DNA of 64,000 nt from NCBI GenBank assembly GCA_002435325.1, contig DJMJ01000005.1, positions 38,093 to 102,092 of the forward strand, written 5' to 3'. Made by a program: the position numbers and the translations under genes. Below, piece by piece: positions 43,684 to 52,180 of the stretch. The stretch comes from Nitrospira sp. UBA6493 (lineage in GTDB: Bacteria > Nitrospirota > Nitrospiria > Nitrospirales > Nitrospiraceae). Every line of letters starts with the position of its first letter. Position 1 is the stretch's first letter. The notes beneath the pieces were generated by a model. That model saw only the letters and a program-made list of their open reading frames with translations. It searched no databases and was not told where the DNA came from.

Positions 43684-45054
43684 ATGTCCCCATCCATGTT
43701 CCCTCCGCCTCCGCCGATCAGGCAGATTCTGACTGTCTCGGAATTGACCGGCTTGGTCCGGGCTACGATCGAAACCAATTTCTCCGAGATTTGGCTGGAG
43801 GGTGAAATCTCAAATCTTCGTGCGCCGGCATCCGGCCATCTGTATTTGACCTTGAAAGACGAGTCGAGTCAGATCCGCGCCGTGCTGTTCAAAGGCGTCG
43901 CGGGTCGGCTGCGCTTTGCGTTGGAGGATGGCCTGCATGTGGTGGCGCGCGGGCGGGTGACGGTGTACGAGCCCCGGGGGGAGTACCAGATTATTCTGGA
44001 CTTTGTGGAACCCAAGGGGCGCGGCGCGTTACAGGTGGCGTTCGAGCAGTTGAAGGCGCGCCTCGACGCGGAGGGGCTCTTTGAGGCGGATCGTAAGCGT
44101 CCGCTTCCCGAGTGGCCGCGCGCCGTCGGGGTGGTGACCTCGCTTAGCGGAGCCGCCCTCCGCGATGTATTGACGGTACTGCATCGGCGCTGTCCGACCT
44201 TGCGGATCATTATTGCGCCGGTGCAAGTCCAGGGGGATGGTGCTGCGGAGCAGATTGCCGCCGCCATCAAGACGCTCAGCGATTCAGGTCTGGTCGATGT
44301 CATGATCGTAGGGCGCGGGGGCGGCTCGCTGGAGGACCTCTGGAGTTTCAATGAAGAGGTGGTGGTGCGGGCGATTGTGGCGTCTCGTGTCCCTATCGTG
44401 TCCGCTGTCGGGCATGAGACGGATATCACACTGGCCGATTTCGCGGCGGATCTTCGTGCGCCAACCCCTTCGGCAGCCGCCGAGGCCGTGGCGCCGGTGT
44501 TGGCGCAGATCGTGAGCCGTCTGGCTGAATTGACGGCACGGATTCAGCAGGCTGTGACGCGTCGGACTGATGAAGAACGGCAGCGGTTACGATTGGTTAT
44601 GCATCAGATGTTGGCGGTGCGTTATCGGATTCAGGAGGAGATGCAGCGGGTTGATGCGGCGCTATTTGGCATGACGGCGGCGGTGCGGTTGGCGGTGCAG
44701 GCCGGTCAGGACCGGCTGCAGCGGGTGGAGCGCTCGTTGATGGCGGGGAGTCCTGACAGGATTGTCCGCCATGGATTAGCGGTGGTTCCGCAATTGCAAA
44801 CCCGTCTTCACCGCGGCATGCGGGGAGAGCTGGTGGCTCGTGCGCAAAAGATTCAGGCCTGTCTGGAGAATTTACACATGCTCAGTCCGCTGGCGACCTT
44901 GGGGCGGGGGTACAGCATTCTCCGGCATGCTCCTTCCGGTTCTGTGGTTCGCAGGGTAGAGGAGGTGGCGGTTGGAGAGGAACTTCGCGCACAGGTGGTG
45001 AATGGACAGGTGCTCTGTACGGTGAAGGCGGTGCAGCCGGATAACGCGGTTTGA
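43684..45054 (+). CDS. xseA: exodeoxyribonuclease VII large subunit
   Basis: A 456-residue large subunit with an N-terminal OB fold (SEIWLEGEISNLRAPASGH) and the XseA catalytic domain (GVVTSLSGAALRDVL, VGRGGGSLEDLWSFNEE, SAVGHETDITLADFAADLRAPTPSAAAE). It degrades single-stranded DNA from either end. The start is uncertain: ATG 43684 is chosen over the TTG at 43645 and ATG 43696; none has a clear ribosome site. It ends next to a strong promoter serving xseB. Confidence 0.9.
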   Translation: MSPSMFPPPPPIRQILTVSELTGLVRATIETNFSEIWLEGEISNLRAPASGHLYLTLKDESSQIRAVLFKGVAGRLRFALEDGLHVVARGRVTVYEPRGEYQIILDFVEPKGRGALQVAFEQLKARLDAEGLFEADRKRPLPEWPRAVGVVTSLSGAALRDVLTVLHRRCPTLRIIIAPVQVQGDGAAEQIAAAIKTLSDSGLVDVMIVGRGGGSLEDLWSFNEEVVVRAIVASRVPIVSAVGHETDITLADFAADLRAPTPSAAAEAVAPVLAQIVSRLAELTARIQQAVTRRTDEERQRLRLVMHQMLAVRYRIQEEMQRVDAALFGMTAAVRLAVQAGQDRLQRVERSLMAGSPDRIVRHGLAVVPQLQTRLHRGMRGELVARAQKIQACLENLHMLSPLATLGRGYSILRHAPSGSVVRRVEEVAVGEELRAQVVNGQVLCTVKAVQPDNAV

Positions 45055-45078
45055 AATCAACCGGTGAGTCGTTATAAT
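45051..45078 (+). promoter_or_regulatory. strong promoter at the xseA stop
   Basis: TTGAAA (45051-45056, spanning the xseA stop), 16 bases, consensus TATAAT (45073-45078). It would start transcription near 45085 and drive xseB apart from xseA. Confidence 0.6.
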
Positions 45079-45111
45079 GCGCGGAGTGATGTCTAGGATG
45101 AGGAGTTGCTT

Positions 45112-45369
45112 GTGGCCGCTGTGAAGTTTGAGCAGGCGATGGCGCGTTTAGAAGCGATTGTCGGGGAGTTGGAAAAGGGCGATCTCCCGCTTGACGAGTC
45201 GCTCAAGATCTTCGAGGAAGGTATTCGGCTGTCGAAGAACTGCCTGAAAGTATTGGAAGACGCTGAACGTAAAGTGGAAGTGTTAGTGCAGGATACAAAC
45301 GGCAAAAAGCAATTGCGGGCCTTCTCCCTTGATGACGATGACGCCGATACGGCCTCACTGGAGTCGTAG
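45112..45369 (+). CDS. xseB: exodeoxyribonuclease VII small subunit
   Basis: An 85-residue helical subunit (FEQAMARLEAIVGELEKGDL, then LDESLKIFEEGIRL). Multiple copies coat the XseA stalk. The GTG at 45112 has AGGAG six bases upstream; the TTG at 45106 adjoins it too closely. The acidic tail (LDDDDAD) is non-conserved. A promoter lies just upstream. Confidence 0.92.
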   Translation: MAAVKFEQAMARLEAIVGELEKGDLPLDESLKIFEEGIRLSKNCLKVLEDAERKVEVLVQDTNGKKQLRAFSLDDDDADTASLES

Positions 45370-45421
45370 GCGGCAGGCTCGGTTTTTGTAACTCTTCTTC
45401 AATCCGCTCTCTTTCTCACGC

Positions 45422-46222
45422 ATGGGAACTCAGATTCGCCCTCCCAAAGACCGGCTTGACCGGGTATTGGTTGCGCGCGGCCTGGCTCAGAGCCGGGACG
45501 TCGCCGTGCGGATGATCCTCGCCGGAGAAATTCGGTTGGACGGTGCCCTGGCCGACAAGCCGGCTAAGCTCGTTCCTCTCGATGCGGCGCTCGATGTGGT
45601 GTCGCAGGGAACCCGGTTTGTGAGCCGGGGTGGCGACAAGCTCATTGCCGCGCTTGAGGCCTGTGCCGTCGATCCGCAAGGGGCTGTCTGTCTCGATGTC
45701 GGGTGTTCGACTGGCGGATTTACCGATTGCCTCCTGCAACGAGGTGCTGCGCGCGTCTATGCCGTGGATGTCGGTTATGGCCAGTTCGACTGGCGTCTGC
45801 GCCAGGATCCGCGCGTCTCCTTGTTCGAGCGCACCAACATTCGCTATGTTGATCGGTCGCTTATCCCGGAGCCGATTTCCCTCGTGGTGATCGATGTCTC
45901 GTTTATTTCGTTGACCATGGTCTTGCCGCCGATCATCCAGTTTTTGCGTCCTGGCGCAATCGTGATTGCCCTGGTGAAACCGCAATTTGAAGTGGGGAAA
46001 GGGCAGGTCGGGCGTGGCGGGATTGTGCGCGATGAAGGGCTGCGGCAGTCGGCATTGCAGCGAATTCTTATGTCTGCGGCGCCGCTCGGACTGGTGTCTA
46101 AGGCGACGCTCGATTCCCCGATCAAGGGGAAGAAGGGGAATCTGGAATTTTTGGCAATTTTTGAGTTCGATTCGTCAAGTTGTGCTATGAAGGAAACGGA
46201 TAAGCGCAGTGGATCCTCATGA
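45422..46222 (+). CDS. tlyA: TlyA-family rRNA methyltransferase
   Basis: A 266-residue protein: an N-terminal S4 RNA-binding domain (RLDRVLVARGLAQSRDVAVR) and an FtsJ-type SAM domain with CLDVGCSTGGFTDCLLQ and DVSFISL. TlyA methylates ribose in 16S and 23S rRNA in mycobacteria. The K-D-K-type catalytic residues lie in SRGGDKL, VIDVSF and VKPQFE. A short Ser/Lys tail follows. It lies downstream of xseB, as in many genomes, though the usual ispA and dxs between them are absent here. Confidence 0.9.
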   Translation: MGTQIRPPKDRLDRVLVARGLAQSRDVAVRMILAGEIRLDGALADKPAKLVPLDAALDVVSQGTRFVSRGGDKLIAALEACAVDPQGAVCLDVGCSTGGFTDCLLQRGAARVYAVDVGYGQFDWRLRQDPRVSLFERTNIRYVDRSLIPEPISLVVIDVSFISLTMVLPPIIQFLRPGAIVIALVKPQFEVGKGQVGRGGIVRDEGLRQSALQRILMSAAPLGLVSKATLDSPIKGKKGNLEFLAIFEFDSSSCAMKETDKRSGSS

Positions 46223-46235
46223 GCTGGAGGGATGA

Positions 46236-47159
46236 ATGAAGGTGTTGGTCACGGGTGGCGCAGGATTTATCGGGTCTCATGTGGTCGATCGTCTGGTCGA
46301 GGAAGGTCATGATGTAGTGGTTGTGGACAATCTGTCGACCGGCAAACGAAAAAATGTGAACCGCGCGGCGAATCTCTACAAGGCGGATATTCAAAGCTCG
46401 CGGCTGGAACGGATTTTTCGCAACGAGCGGCCTAGTGTTGTCATTCACTTGGCGGCGCAGGTCAGTGTCCGAAAGTCCGTTGAGGATCCTGTCTTCGATG
46501 CGCAGGCAAATATTCTCGGCACGATGAATGTGGTGCATCAGGCCGTGCTGCATGGTGCCAGGAAGGTGGTGTTCTCTTCATCAGGGGGTGCGATTTACGG
46601 GGAACAGGAAATCTACCCCGCGCCGGAGTCTCACCCGACGAATCCCTTATCGCCATACGGGATTAGTAAGCTGTGTGGAGAGCACTATGTCTCGTATTTC
46701 GAGCGAACCAGCGGGATTCAGACGGTGTGCCTTCGCTATGCCAATGTCTACGGACCCAGGCAAGACCCGGAAGGGGAGGCTGGGGTCGTTGCGATTTTTA
46801 TCCAAAAGATTCTGAACAATGAGCAGCCCATTATCAATGGGAATGGCCGTCAGACCCGAGACTTCGTATTCGTCGACGATGTGGTTGAAGCCAATTTGGC
46901 GGTGATGGGGCAGCAGATCAAGGGCGTGTATAACGTTGGGACGGGGGTGGAAACGTCAATTAACGAGCTCTTTAGAATGGTCGCCGATTACACCGGGGCT
47001 TCTTCCAAGGAAGTGCATGGTCCGGCTAAAAAGGGCGAGCAGCAACGAAGCCTCGTGGATTCTTCTAAGATCCGCCAAGAGCTTGGCTGGGAGGTCAAGG
47101 TGGATCTTGCGGAAGGGCTTAAGCGAACGGTGGCGTTTTTTCGAGAGAATATGAATTAG
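46236..47159 (+). CDS. NAD-dependent sugar-nucleotide epimerase/dehydratase
   Basis: A 307-residue short-chain dehydrogenase of the extended type. NAD-binding GGAGFIGSHVVD, the catalytic Tyr-Lys in YGISKLCGE (Y and K four apart), the Ser region FSSSGGAIYG and substrate-binding NVYGPRQD match UDP-glucose 4-epimerase-like enzymes. GGAGG precedes the ATG. It could make UDP-galactose or another hexose for the cell envelope; the sugar cannot be read from the sequence. Confidence 0.85.
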   Translation: MKVLVTGGAGFIGSHVVDRLVEEGHDVVVVDNLSTGKRKNVNRAANLYKADIQSSRLERIFRNERPSVVIHLAAQVSVRKSVEDPVFDAQANILGTMNVVHQAVLHGARKVVFSSSGGAIYGEQEIYPAPESHPTNPLSPYGISKLCGEHYVSYFERTSGIQTVCLRYANVYGPRQDPEGEAGVVAIFIQKILNNEQPIINGNGRQTRDFVFVDDVVEANLAVMGQQIKGVYNVGTGVETSINELFRMVADYTGASSKEVHGPAKKGEQQRSLVDSSKIRQELGWEVKVDLAEGLKRTVAFFRENMN

Positions 47160-47226
47160 GCCATAGATAAGCGTTAGGAGAAGAGTGCATCCCGACTGGC
47201 GATGAGCTCATGGCTGGAAGGGGCGC

Positions 47227-47547
47227 TTAGTACCGGGGAACGCCGGAATCAACTTGCGTTGACCAGGCATCGATTCCTCCGACCAGATTCTTCACGTTTG
47301 CGAACCCCTGCTGAACCAGAAATCCTGTGGCATCAGCGCTGCGCATCCCGTGGTGGCAATAGGCGATAATTTCTGTATTCTTGTCCAGTTTCGCGAGGGA
47401 TTGCGGCAAGGTGCCCAGAGGGATCAGAACTGATCCCTCGAGTTTTGCCAGGGCATGTTCCCAAGGTTCGCGTACGTCCAAAAGAACAAGTTTATCCCCT
47501 TTATCCAGTCTGGTCTTGAGTTCTTTCACGCCGATCGAATAGCTCAT
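47227..47547 (-). CDS. single-domain rhodanese-like protein
   Basis: A 106-residue rhodanese with LLDVREPWEHA and the active loop AYCHHGMRS carrying the sulfur-accepting cysteine. Single-domain members carry persulfide sulfur in the cytoplasm. No signal peptide. A purine-rich site (GAGGA) precedes the ATG. It converges with the epimerase gene. Confidence 0.88.
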   Translation of the reverse strand: MSYSIGVKELKTRLDKGDKLVLLDVREPWEHALAKLEGSVLIPLGTLPQSLAKLDKNTEIIAYCHHGMRSADATGFLVQQGFANVKNLVGGIDAWSTQVDSGVPRY

Positions 47548-47963
47548 CGAGAATCCTCCTCATAAATTTCGTTGTACATCATAAGTGACCGCCAAAAAGT
47601 CTGTCAAATATGAGGCTGGGAGTGTTTTCTCTCTTCGGGAATATCTGATCTGGAAGATGGCGTTGCGGTAACAGGCTGGTGGGATAAGTGACAATTATTG
47701 TCCGTCGGTACCTTAGATTGCCTGCCTGTAGCAATTTGCGAACGCTTAGACTCGGGCATTGGTAAATATGAACGAATTGGTGACGTGCAAGGCATTGATT
47801 TATAACAAAGTAATTGGCTGAATATACTGCAGAAAGGGTATGAAAGTTGCGAAAGGTATTTTCCAGATCGCCAAGGGAATATGAACCGCTCTCGACATCT
47901 TTTAGGTATCAAGATTAGAGAGTTGATGGCCCCATCGTTCTCGGGTAAGGTTCCTGGTTAAGA
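47548..47963. other. AT-richer gene-free stretch before cutA
   Basis: About 415 bases visibly poorer in GC than the surroundings. The one longer open frame (minus strand) has no ribosome site and an unconvincing composition. No tRNA, hairpin or promoter of quality was found. The base change continues into cutA. Confidence 0.5.
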
Positions 47964-48299
47964 ATGGCGATAGAGAAGAATAAAGACGTTATTGTCGTAT
48001 TGGTGTCGGCTTCTGGACTCGATGAGGCTCAGAGAATAGCCAACGCTGTCTTGACTGCTCGTTATGTCGCCTGTGTAACAATCGTTCCCGCAGTCCGCTC
48101 AATGTATTGGTGGGAAGGGAAGATTGCACAGGAAGAAGAGTCAATGTTGATTATGAAGACAACGGCCAATCAATATGAAGCCATAGAGAAAGCGATCAAG
48201 GAATTACACTCATACAAGGTTCCAGAGATTTTGGCGCTCTCGGTTAAGGACGGATTACCACAATATATAGAATGGGTAATGCGAGAGGTATCCACCTAA
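47964..48299 (+). CDS. cutA: divalent-cation tolerance protein CutA
   Basis: A 111-residue CutA1 of the trimeric PII-like fold. VVLVSASGLDEAQRIANAVL, YVACVTIVPAVRSMYWW and KVPEILALSVKDGLPQYIEW are the family blocks; the Cys in AACV binds metal in some members. Role in copper tolerance is known from E. coli genetics, though the biochemical function is unsettled. Codon use is AT-richer than its neighbours, which may mean a separate origin. Confidence 0.9.
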   Translation: MAIEKNKDVIVVLVSASGLDEAQRIANAVLTARYVACVTIVPAVRSMYWWEGKIAQEEESMLIMKTTANQYEAIEKAIKELHSYKVPEILALSVKDGLPQYIEWVMREVST

Positions 48300-48342
48300 T
48301 AGTTATTTGAGGGGCGGCAAGGTTTCGTTACAATCAAAAAGG

Positions 48343-48371
48343 TTGACCCTATTTGGTTGTGAAGGTACAGT
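48343..48371 (+). promoter_or_regulatory. promoter for the M23 peptidase gene
   Basis: TTGACC (48343-48348), 17 bases, TACAGT (48366-48371), giving a start near 48378 and a leader of about 47 bases before the ATG at 48425. Confidence 0.45.
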
Positions 48372-48424
48372 ACGAGGGTTGTTAAGGGACGAAGGGTCTC
48401 CCAGAGAGTAAGGGAGTAAAGATC

Positions 48425-49462
48425 ATGGCACACACACCGAATCAAGAAAGTAGCGATTCCTACACCGTCGTTATTTTTCGCGGGTCCACGGCGAAGCCGC
48501 TTCGCTTTAGCTTTTCACGGAAATTCGTTCGTAACTTGTTGATTGCCGGCTGTATTTGTATTCTGGCCGATATCATGGTCATTTCCCATTATGTCGTTCG
48601 GACGGGCGAAGTGTGGGAACTGGCAGCTTTTCGTACCGAGGCGATGAGTGCCCGCGAGCAAACCGCTGCGTTTTCTTCAGCGGTTGAAGACCTCAAGAAA
48701 CGCATCGGAGCCATGCAAGAGGTTAATCAGCGTCTCAGGGTAATGTTGGGGATCGATACCTCCGCCAAGCCTGGGGATTTGGTGAATGGGCGAGGTGGTG
48801 AAGAAACCCCACTTCCCGAAGGCAGTGTGGTTCCTGGAATAGATAATACCAAGGGTACTGGTGGTTCCCTACCTCCCTCAGGTGCGTTACAGAGTGGAGA
48901 TGGCTCCCAGGGGGTAGCATCCGTGGGGAATATTGATGTGCAGGGAAGTGAGAAAGAGATCGCAGTCTCTGTGAAGGAAAATTTGGACTGGTTGACCAAA
49001 GAGGCTGCAAACCAAGAGCATATTCTGAAAGAGTTATCTCAAGTTGCAGAGCAACGGTCGTCCCGTTGGGCTGCGACTCCGTCGATTTGGCCTGTAAAAG
49101 GGTGGGTCACTTCAGGATTTGGTCCGAGAGTGTCTCCATTTACGGAAAAGCCGGCTTGGCATGATGGGCTGGATATCGGAGCTGCGCAGAACGCTCCGGT
49201 GCAGGCTCCGGCCCAAGGTCGGGTGACGTCGGTTGGATTTGATCCTAAGCTTGGGAATTTGATTCGCCTCGATCATGGATTTGGAATTGAAACGGTCTAT
49301 GGCCACTTGGCGAAATCTCTTGTAAAAGAGGGGCAGCGGGTGAAACGTGGCGATGTGGTTGGACTTGTCGGAAGCAGCGGCTTGGCAACGGGTCCCCATC
49401 TTCACTATATGGTCAAGGTCAACGGCCAGGCGCTCGATCCCAATAAGTACATTCTTGAATAG
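48425..49462 (+). CDS. M23-family peptidoglycan endopeptidase, membrane-anchored
   Basis: A 345-residue protein with an N-terminal membrane helix (LLIAGCICILADIMVISH), a coiled-coil region (about 60-100), a low-complexity Gly/Ser/Pro linker (110-170) and a C-terminal M23 LytM domain. Zinc ligands are seen in WHDGLDIG (His, Asp) and GPHLHYMV (HxH). It may cleave peptide cross-links, or, like some family members, activate other hydrolases. A strong terminator follows. Confidence 0.9.
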   Translation: MAHTPNQESSDSYTVVIFRGSTAKPLRFSFSRKFVRNLLIAGCICILADIMVISHYVVRTGEVWELAAFRTEAMSAREQTAAFSSAVEDLKKRIGAMQEVNQRLRVMLGIDTSAKPGDLVNGRGGEETPLPEGSVVPGIDNTKGTGGSLPPSGALQSGDGSQGVASVGNIDVQGSEKEIAVSVKENLDWLTKEAANQEHILKELSQVAEQRSSRWAATPSIWPVKGWVTSGFGPRVSPFTEKPAWHDGLDIGAAQNAPVQAPAQGRVTSVGFDPKLGNLIRLDHGFGIETVYGHLAKSLVKEGQRVKRGDVVGLVGSSGLATGPHLHYMVKVNGQALDPNKYILE

Positions 49463-49494
49463 CTGATTAGACTGCCATCGGGAGACTTCTGACA

Positions 49495-49530
49495 ACGGGC
49501 TCACGGGAGACCGTGAGCCCGTCTTATTTC
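49495..49530 (+). terminator. rho-independent terminator after the M23 peptidase gene
   Basis: A perfect 12-base-pair stem, ACGGGCTCACGG (49495-49506) and CCGTGAGCCCGT (49511-49522), with loop GAGA, followed by CTTATTTC. This is the clearest terminator in the window. Confidence 0.85.
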
Positions 49531-49630
49531 TACTCCTGTCCGTGGAATGATCCCCCTAGCCTAGAGGCAAAGGCATGGTGTACTCTGCCCGGGTCATTAG
49601 TGATTCAAACCCGATTCTCTCTGGGTTATT

Positions 49631-51313
49631 GTGACTGATCTGCAAATTGCCCGATCCGTTCGTTCTCGCCCCATCCTCGATATTGCGGCACAACTTGGGC
49701 TGCAAGACGACGAAGTTGTGGCATTCGGTTCGAGTAAGGCCAAAATCTCATTACGGGCGGTGACCCGCCTTAAGGCCCGCCCGTTAGGGCGGTATGTGCT
49801 GGTGACCGCGATTAACCCGACCCCTCTTGGTGAAGGAAAAACTACCACATCGATTGGTTTGGCCATGGGACTGTCCCGGTTGGGCAAGCGCGCGGTGGTG
49901 ACGCTTAGGCAGCCGTCTCTCGGTCCGGTGTTTGGCATCAAGGGCGGAGGGACGGGAGGCGGTCGTGCGCAGGTACTTCCTATGGAGGAGATCAACCTGC
50001 ATCTCACCGGCGATGCTCATGCGGTCGCGGCGAGCCACAATCTGCTATCCGCGTTTCTCGACAACCATCTTTTCCACGGCAACGAGCATGGACTGGATAT
50101 TGCTCGAATCACTTGGCCGAGAACGTTAGGCATCAGCGATCGGGCGCTTCGCGAGGTTCTCCTGGGAGAAGAGACGCAGCGGCGTAGCGGCCAATTTGTG
50201 ATCACCGAAGCCTCTGAAATCATGGCCGTGCTCGCGCTGGCCTCCAGTCAGGCGGATCTCCGCCAGCGGCTTGGGCGGATCATGGTGGGTATGAAACAGT
50301 CCGGCGCGATTGGGACCGCCGAGGAGCTGGGCTGTGCTGGGGCGATGGCGGTGCTATTGAAGGATGCCTTGAAGCCCAATCTGGTGCAGACGTTGGAAGG
50401 GACGCCGGCGTTTGTGCATACCGGACCGTTCGGCAATATCGCCCATGGCAACTGTTCCATTCTTTCCGATGCCGTGGCGCTCAGGTGCGCGGATTATGTT
50501 GTCACCGAGGCAGGGTTCGGGAGCGATCTGGGGGCCGAGAAGTTTTTCAATATCAAGTGCCGGGTGTCAGGGTTAAAGCCGGCTGCCGCTGTCGTGGTTG
50601 CAACCTTACGGGCGCTCAAGCTGCATGGCGGGGGAGGCCTGGCAAAAGTGGGTGCGCCATTGCCTTCAGGATTGACGGGTCCCAATCAGCCGGCTCTGGA
50701 GAAAGGCTTCGCGAATCTCGAACAACATATCGCCAATGCGCGGGCTCATGGTATTCCGGTAGTTGTCGCGGTCAATGCGTTCAAGGATGATATCCCTGCG
50801 GAGTTAGAATGGGTGCGGAACAGGGCGCGTGAGGTTGGGGCCATCGATGCTGCGGTTTCAACCCATTGGGCTGACGGCGGGCGAGGCGCCGAACTATTGG
50901 CCGACGCCGTGGTTCGTGCGGTGGAGCAACCTGCACACTTTACCCATCTCTATGATGTGAATTGGCCGATCAGGAAGAAAATCGAAACGATTGCTACGAA
51001 GATGTATGGGGCGGGCGGAGTGAGCTTTGAGCCGGAGGCGGAACGTCAGATTGACGCGGCTGAAGCTCTAGGATTTGGTCAACTGCCTGTCTGCATGGCC
51101 AAGACGCCGCTCTCGCTCTCGCACGATCCGACGCTCAAAGGGAGGCCGACTGGATTTACGGTTCCGATCAAAGAATTGCGCATTCTTGCTGGGGCCGGGT
51201 TTGTGACGGCGGTTTGTTCAGGGATTCAGTTGATGCCGGGGTTGCCAAAGAAGCCGGCAGGCGAACGGATTGACCTGGATCCGGTGAGCGGCGACATCGT
51301 AGGGCTTTCGTAG
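49631..51313 (+). CDS. fhs: formate-tetrahydrofolate ligase
   Basis: A 560-residue enzyme joining formate to tetrahydrofolate with ATP to give 10-formyl-THF. Motifs: the nucleotide loop TPLGEGKTTT, the glycine-rich GIKGGGTGGGRAQV, EEINLHLTGD and HGGGGLAKVG. The GTG start lies just after GGGTTATT with no clear ribosome site. It supplies one-carbon units for purine and fMet synthesis, linking it loosely with purEK; it could also be part of a carbon-fixation route. Confidence 0.95.
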   Translation: MTDLQIARSVRSRPILDIAAQLGLQDDEVVAFGSSKAKISLRAVTRLKARPLGRYVLVTAINPTPLGEGKTTTSIGLAMGLSRLGKRAVVTLRQPSLGPVFGIKGGGTGGGRAQVLPMEEINLHLTGDAHAVAASHNLLSAFLDNHLFHGNEHGLDIARITWPRTLGISDRALREVLLGEETQRRSGQFVITEASEIMAVLALASSQADLRQRLGRIMVGMKQSGAIGTAEELGCAGAMAVLLKDALKPNLVQTLEGTPAFVHTGPFGNIAHGNCSILSDAVALRCADYVVTEAGFGSDLGAEKFFNIKCRVSGLKPAAAVVVATLRALKLHGGGGLAKVGAPLPSGLTGPNQPALEKGFANLEQHIANARAHGIPVVVAVNAFKDDIPAELEWVRNRAREVGAIDAAVSTHWADGGRGAELLADAVVRAVEQPAHFTHLYDVNWPIRKKIETIATKMYGAGGVSFEPEAERQIDAAEALGFGQLPVCMAKTPLSLSHDPTLKGRPTGFTVPIKELRILAGAGFVTAVCSGIQLMPGLPKKPAGERIDLDPVSGDIVGLS

Positions 51314-51319
51314 CGAGCC

Positions 51320-52180
51320 CTAGCGCTGTTTCAGATAGCGGAAGAATTCAGAGTCCGGGCTCATGACCAGCGTGGATTTATCCTTGAAGGCCTTCTTGTA
51401 GGCTTCCATCGATCGGGTGAATTCGAAGAATTTCGGATCTTGCCGATAGGCGTCGGCGTAGACTTTGAACGCTTTCGCGTCTCCCGCACCGCGAAGTTCT
51501 TCGGATTCCTTATAGGCCTGCGCCAGAATAATCTCGCGGTCCTTTTCCGCCTCGGAGCGAATCTTCTGCGCTTCTTCGGCTCCTTCAGCGCGATATTGTT
51601 TCGCCTGCCGTTCCCGTTCGGCCTGCATGCGGGCGAATACGGCCTTTTCGTTCTGTTCGGGGAGGTCGGCGCGTTTAATCCTCACGTCCTGGATCTCAAT
51701 CCCATAGGCAGAGGCTTTTTCGTTCGACCGCTGGGTGACGACGGTCATGAGATTTGCGCGAGTCGTAGAAACGATTTCCAATAAATCATGGCGCCCAAGT
51801 TCGACCCGCAGTTCTGAGTAAATAATGTCGTGGAGCCGTTGGTACGCGCCCCGTTGGCTTTGAAAGTTCTGATACACCTTGAGCGGATCGACGATCCGCC
51901 ATTTTGCGTAGTTGTCCAGAAGCAAGGTCTTCTTGTCTTGGGTAATCACATCCTGAGGGTCCGAATCGTAGTCCAGTAGACGCTTGTCGAAATACGTGAC
52001 TTCTTGAATGAAGGGCACTTTTAGGTAGAGCCCCGGTTCTGTGAGATTGCGCACGGGCTTGCCCAGCTGGACGACGATGGCATTCTGGGTGATATCCACG
52101 ACGAAGAGCGGGGAGGCTCCGAGGAGAAACAGGCCCGCGACAATGGCCAGCAGTGCAATGATGAATCCCTGCTTCGTCAT
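51320..52180 (-). CDS. hflC: HflC, SPFH-domain membrane protease regulator
   Basis: A 286-residue band-7/SPFH protein with an N-terminal membrane helix (FIIALLAIVAGLFLLGASPL), the SPFH domain (about 25-190) and a long charged coiled coil ending near 250 (RMQAERERQAKQYRAEGAEE). With HflK it forms the cage around FtsH that limits degradation of membrane proteins. The start overlaps the hflK stop by four bases. It converges with fhs at a six-base distance. Confidence 0.93.
   Translation of the reverse strand: MTKQGFIIALLAIVAGLFLLGASPLFVVDITQNAIVVQLGKPVRNLTEPGLYLKVPFIQEVTYFDKRLLDYDSDPQDVITQDKKTLLLDNYAKWRIVDPLKVYQNFQSQRGAYQRLHDIIYSELRVELGRHDLLEIVSTTRANLMTVVTQRSNEKASAYGIEIQDVRIKRADLPEQNEKAVFARMQAERERQAKQYRAEGAEEAQKIRSEAEKDREIILAQAYKESEELRGAGDAKAFKVYADAYRQDPKFFEFTRSMEAYKKAFKDKSTLVMSPDSEFFRYLKQR

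Noticed and set aside
47604..47912. A 102-codon minus-strand frame before cutA
   Set aside because: No ribosome site and an unnatural composition; lies in an AT-richer gene-free stretch.
49585..49620. A tRNA-like T-arm (GATTCAAACCC) before fhs
   Set aside because: No matching acceptor, D or anticodon arms around it.
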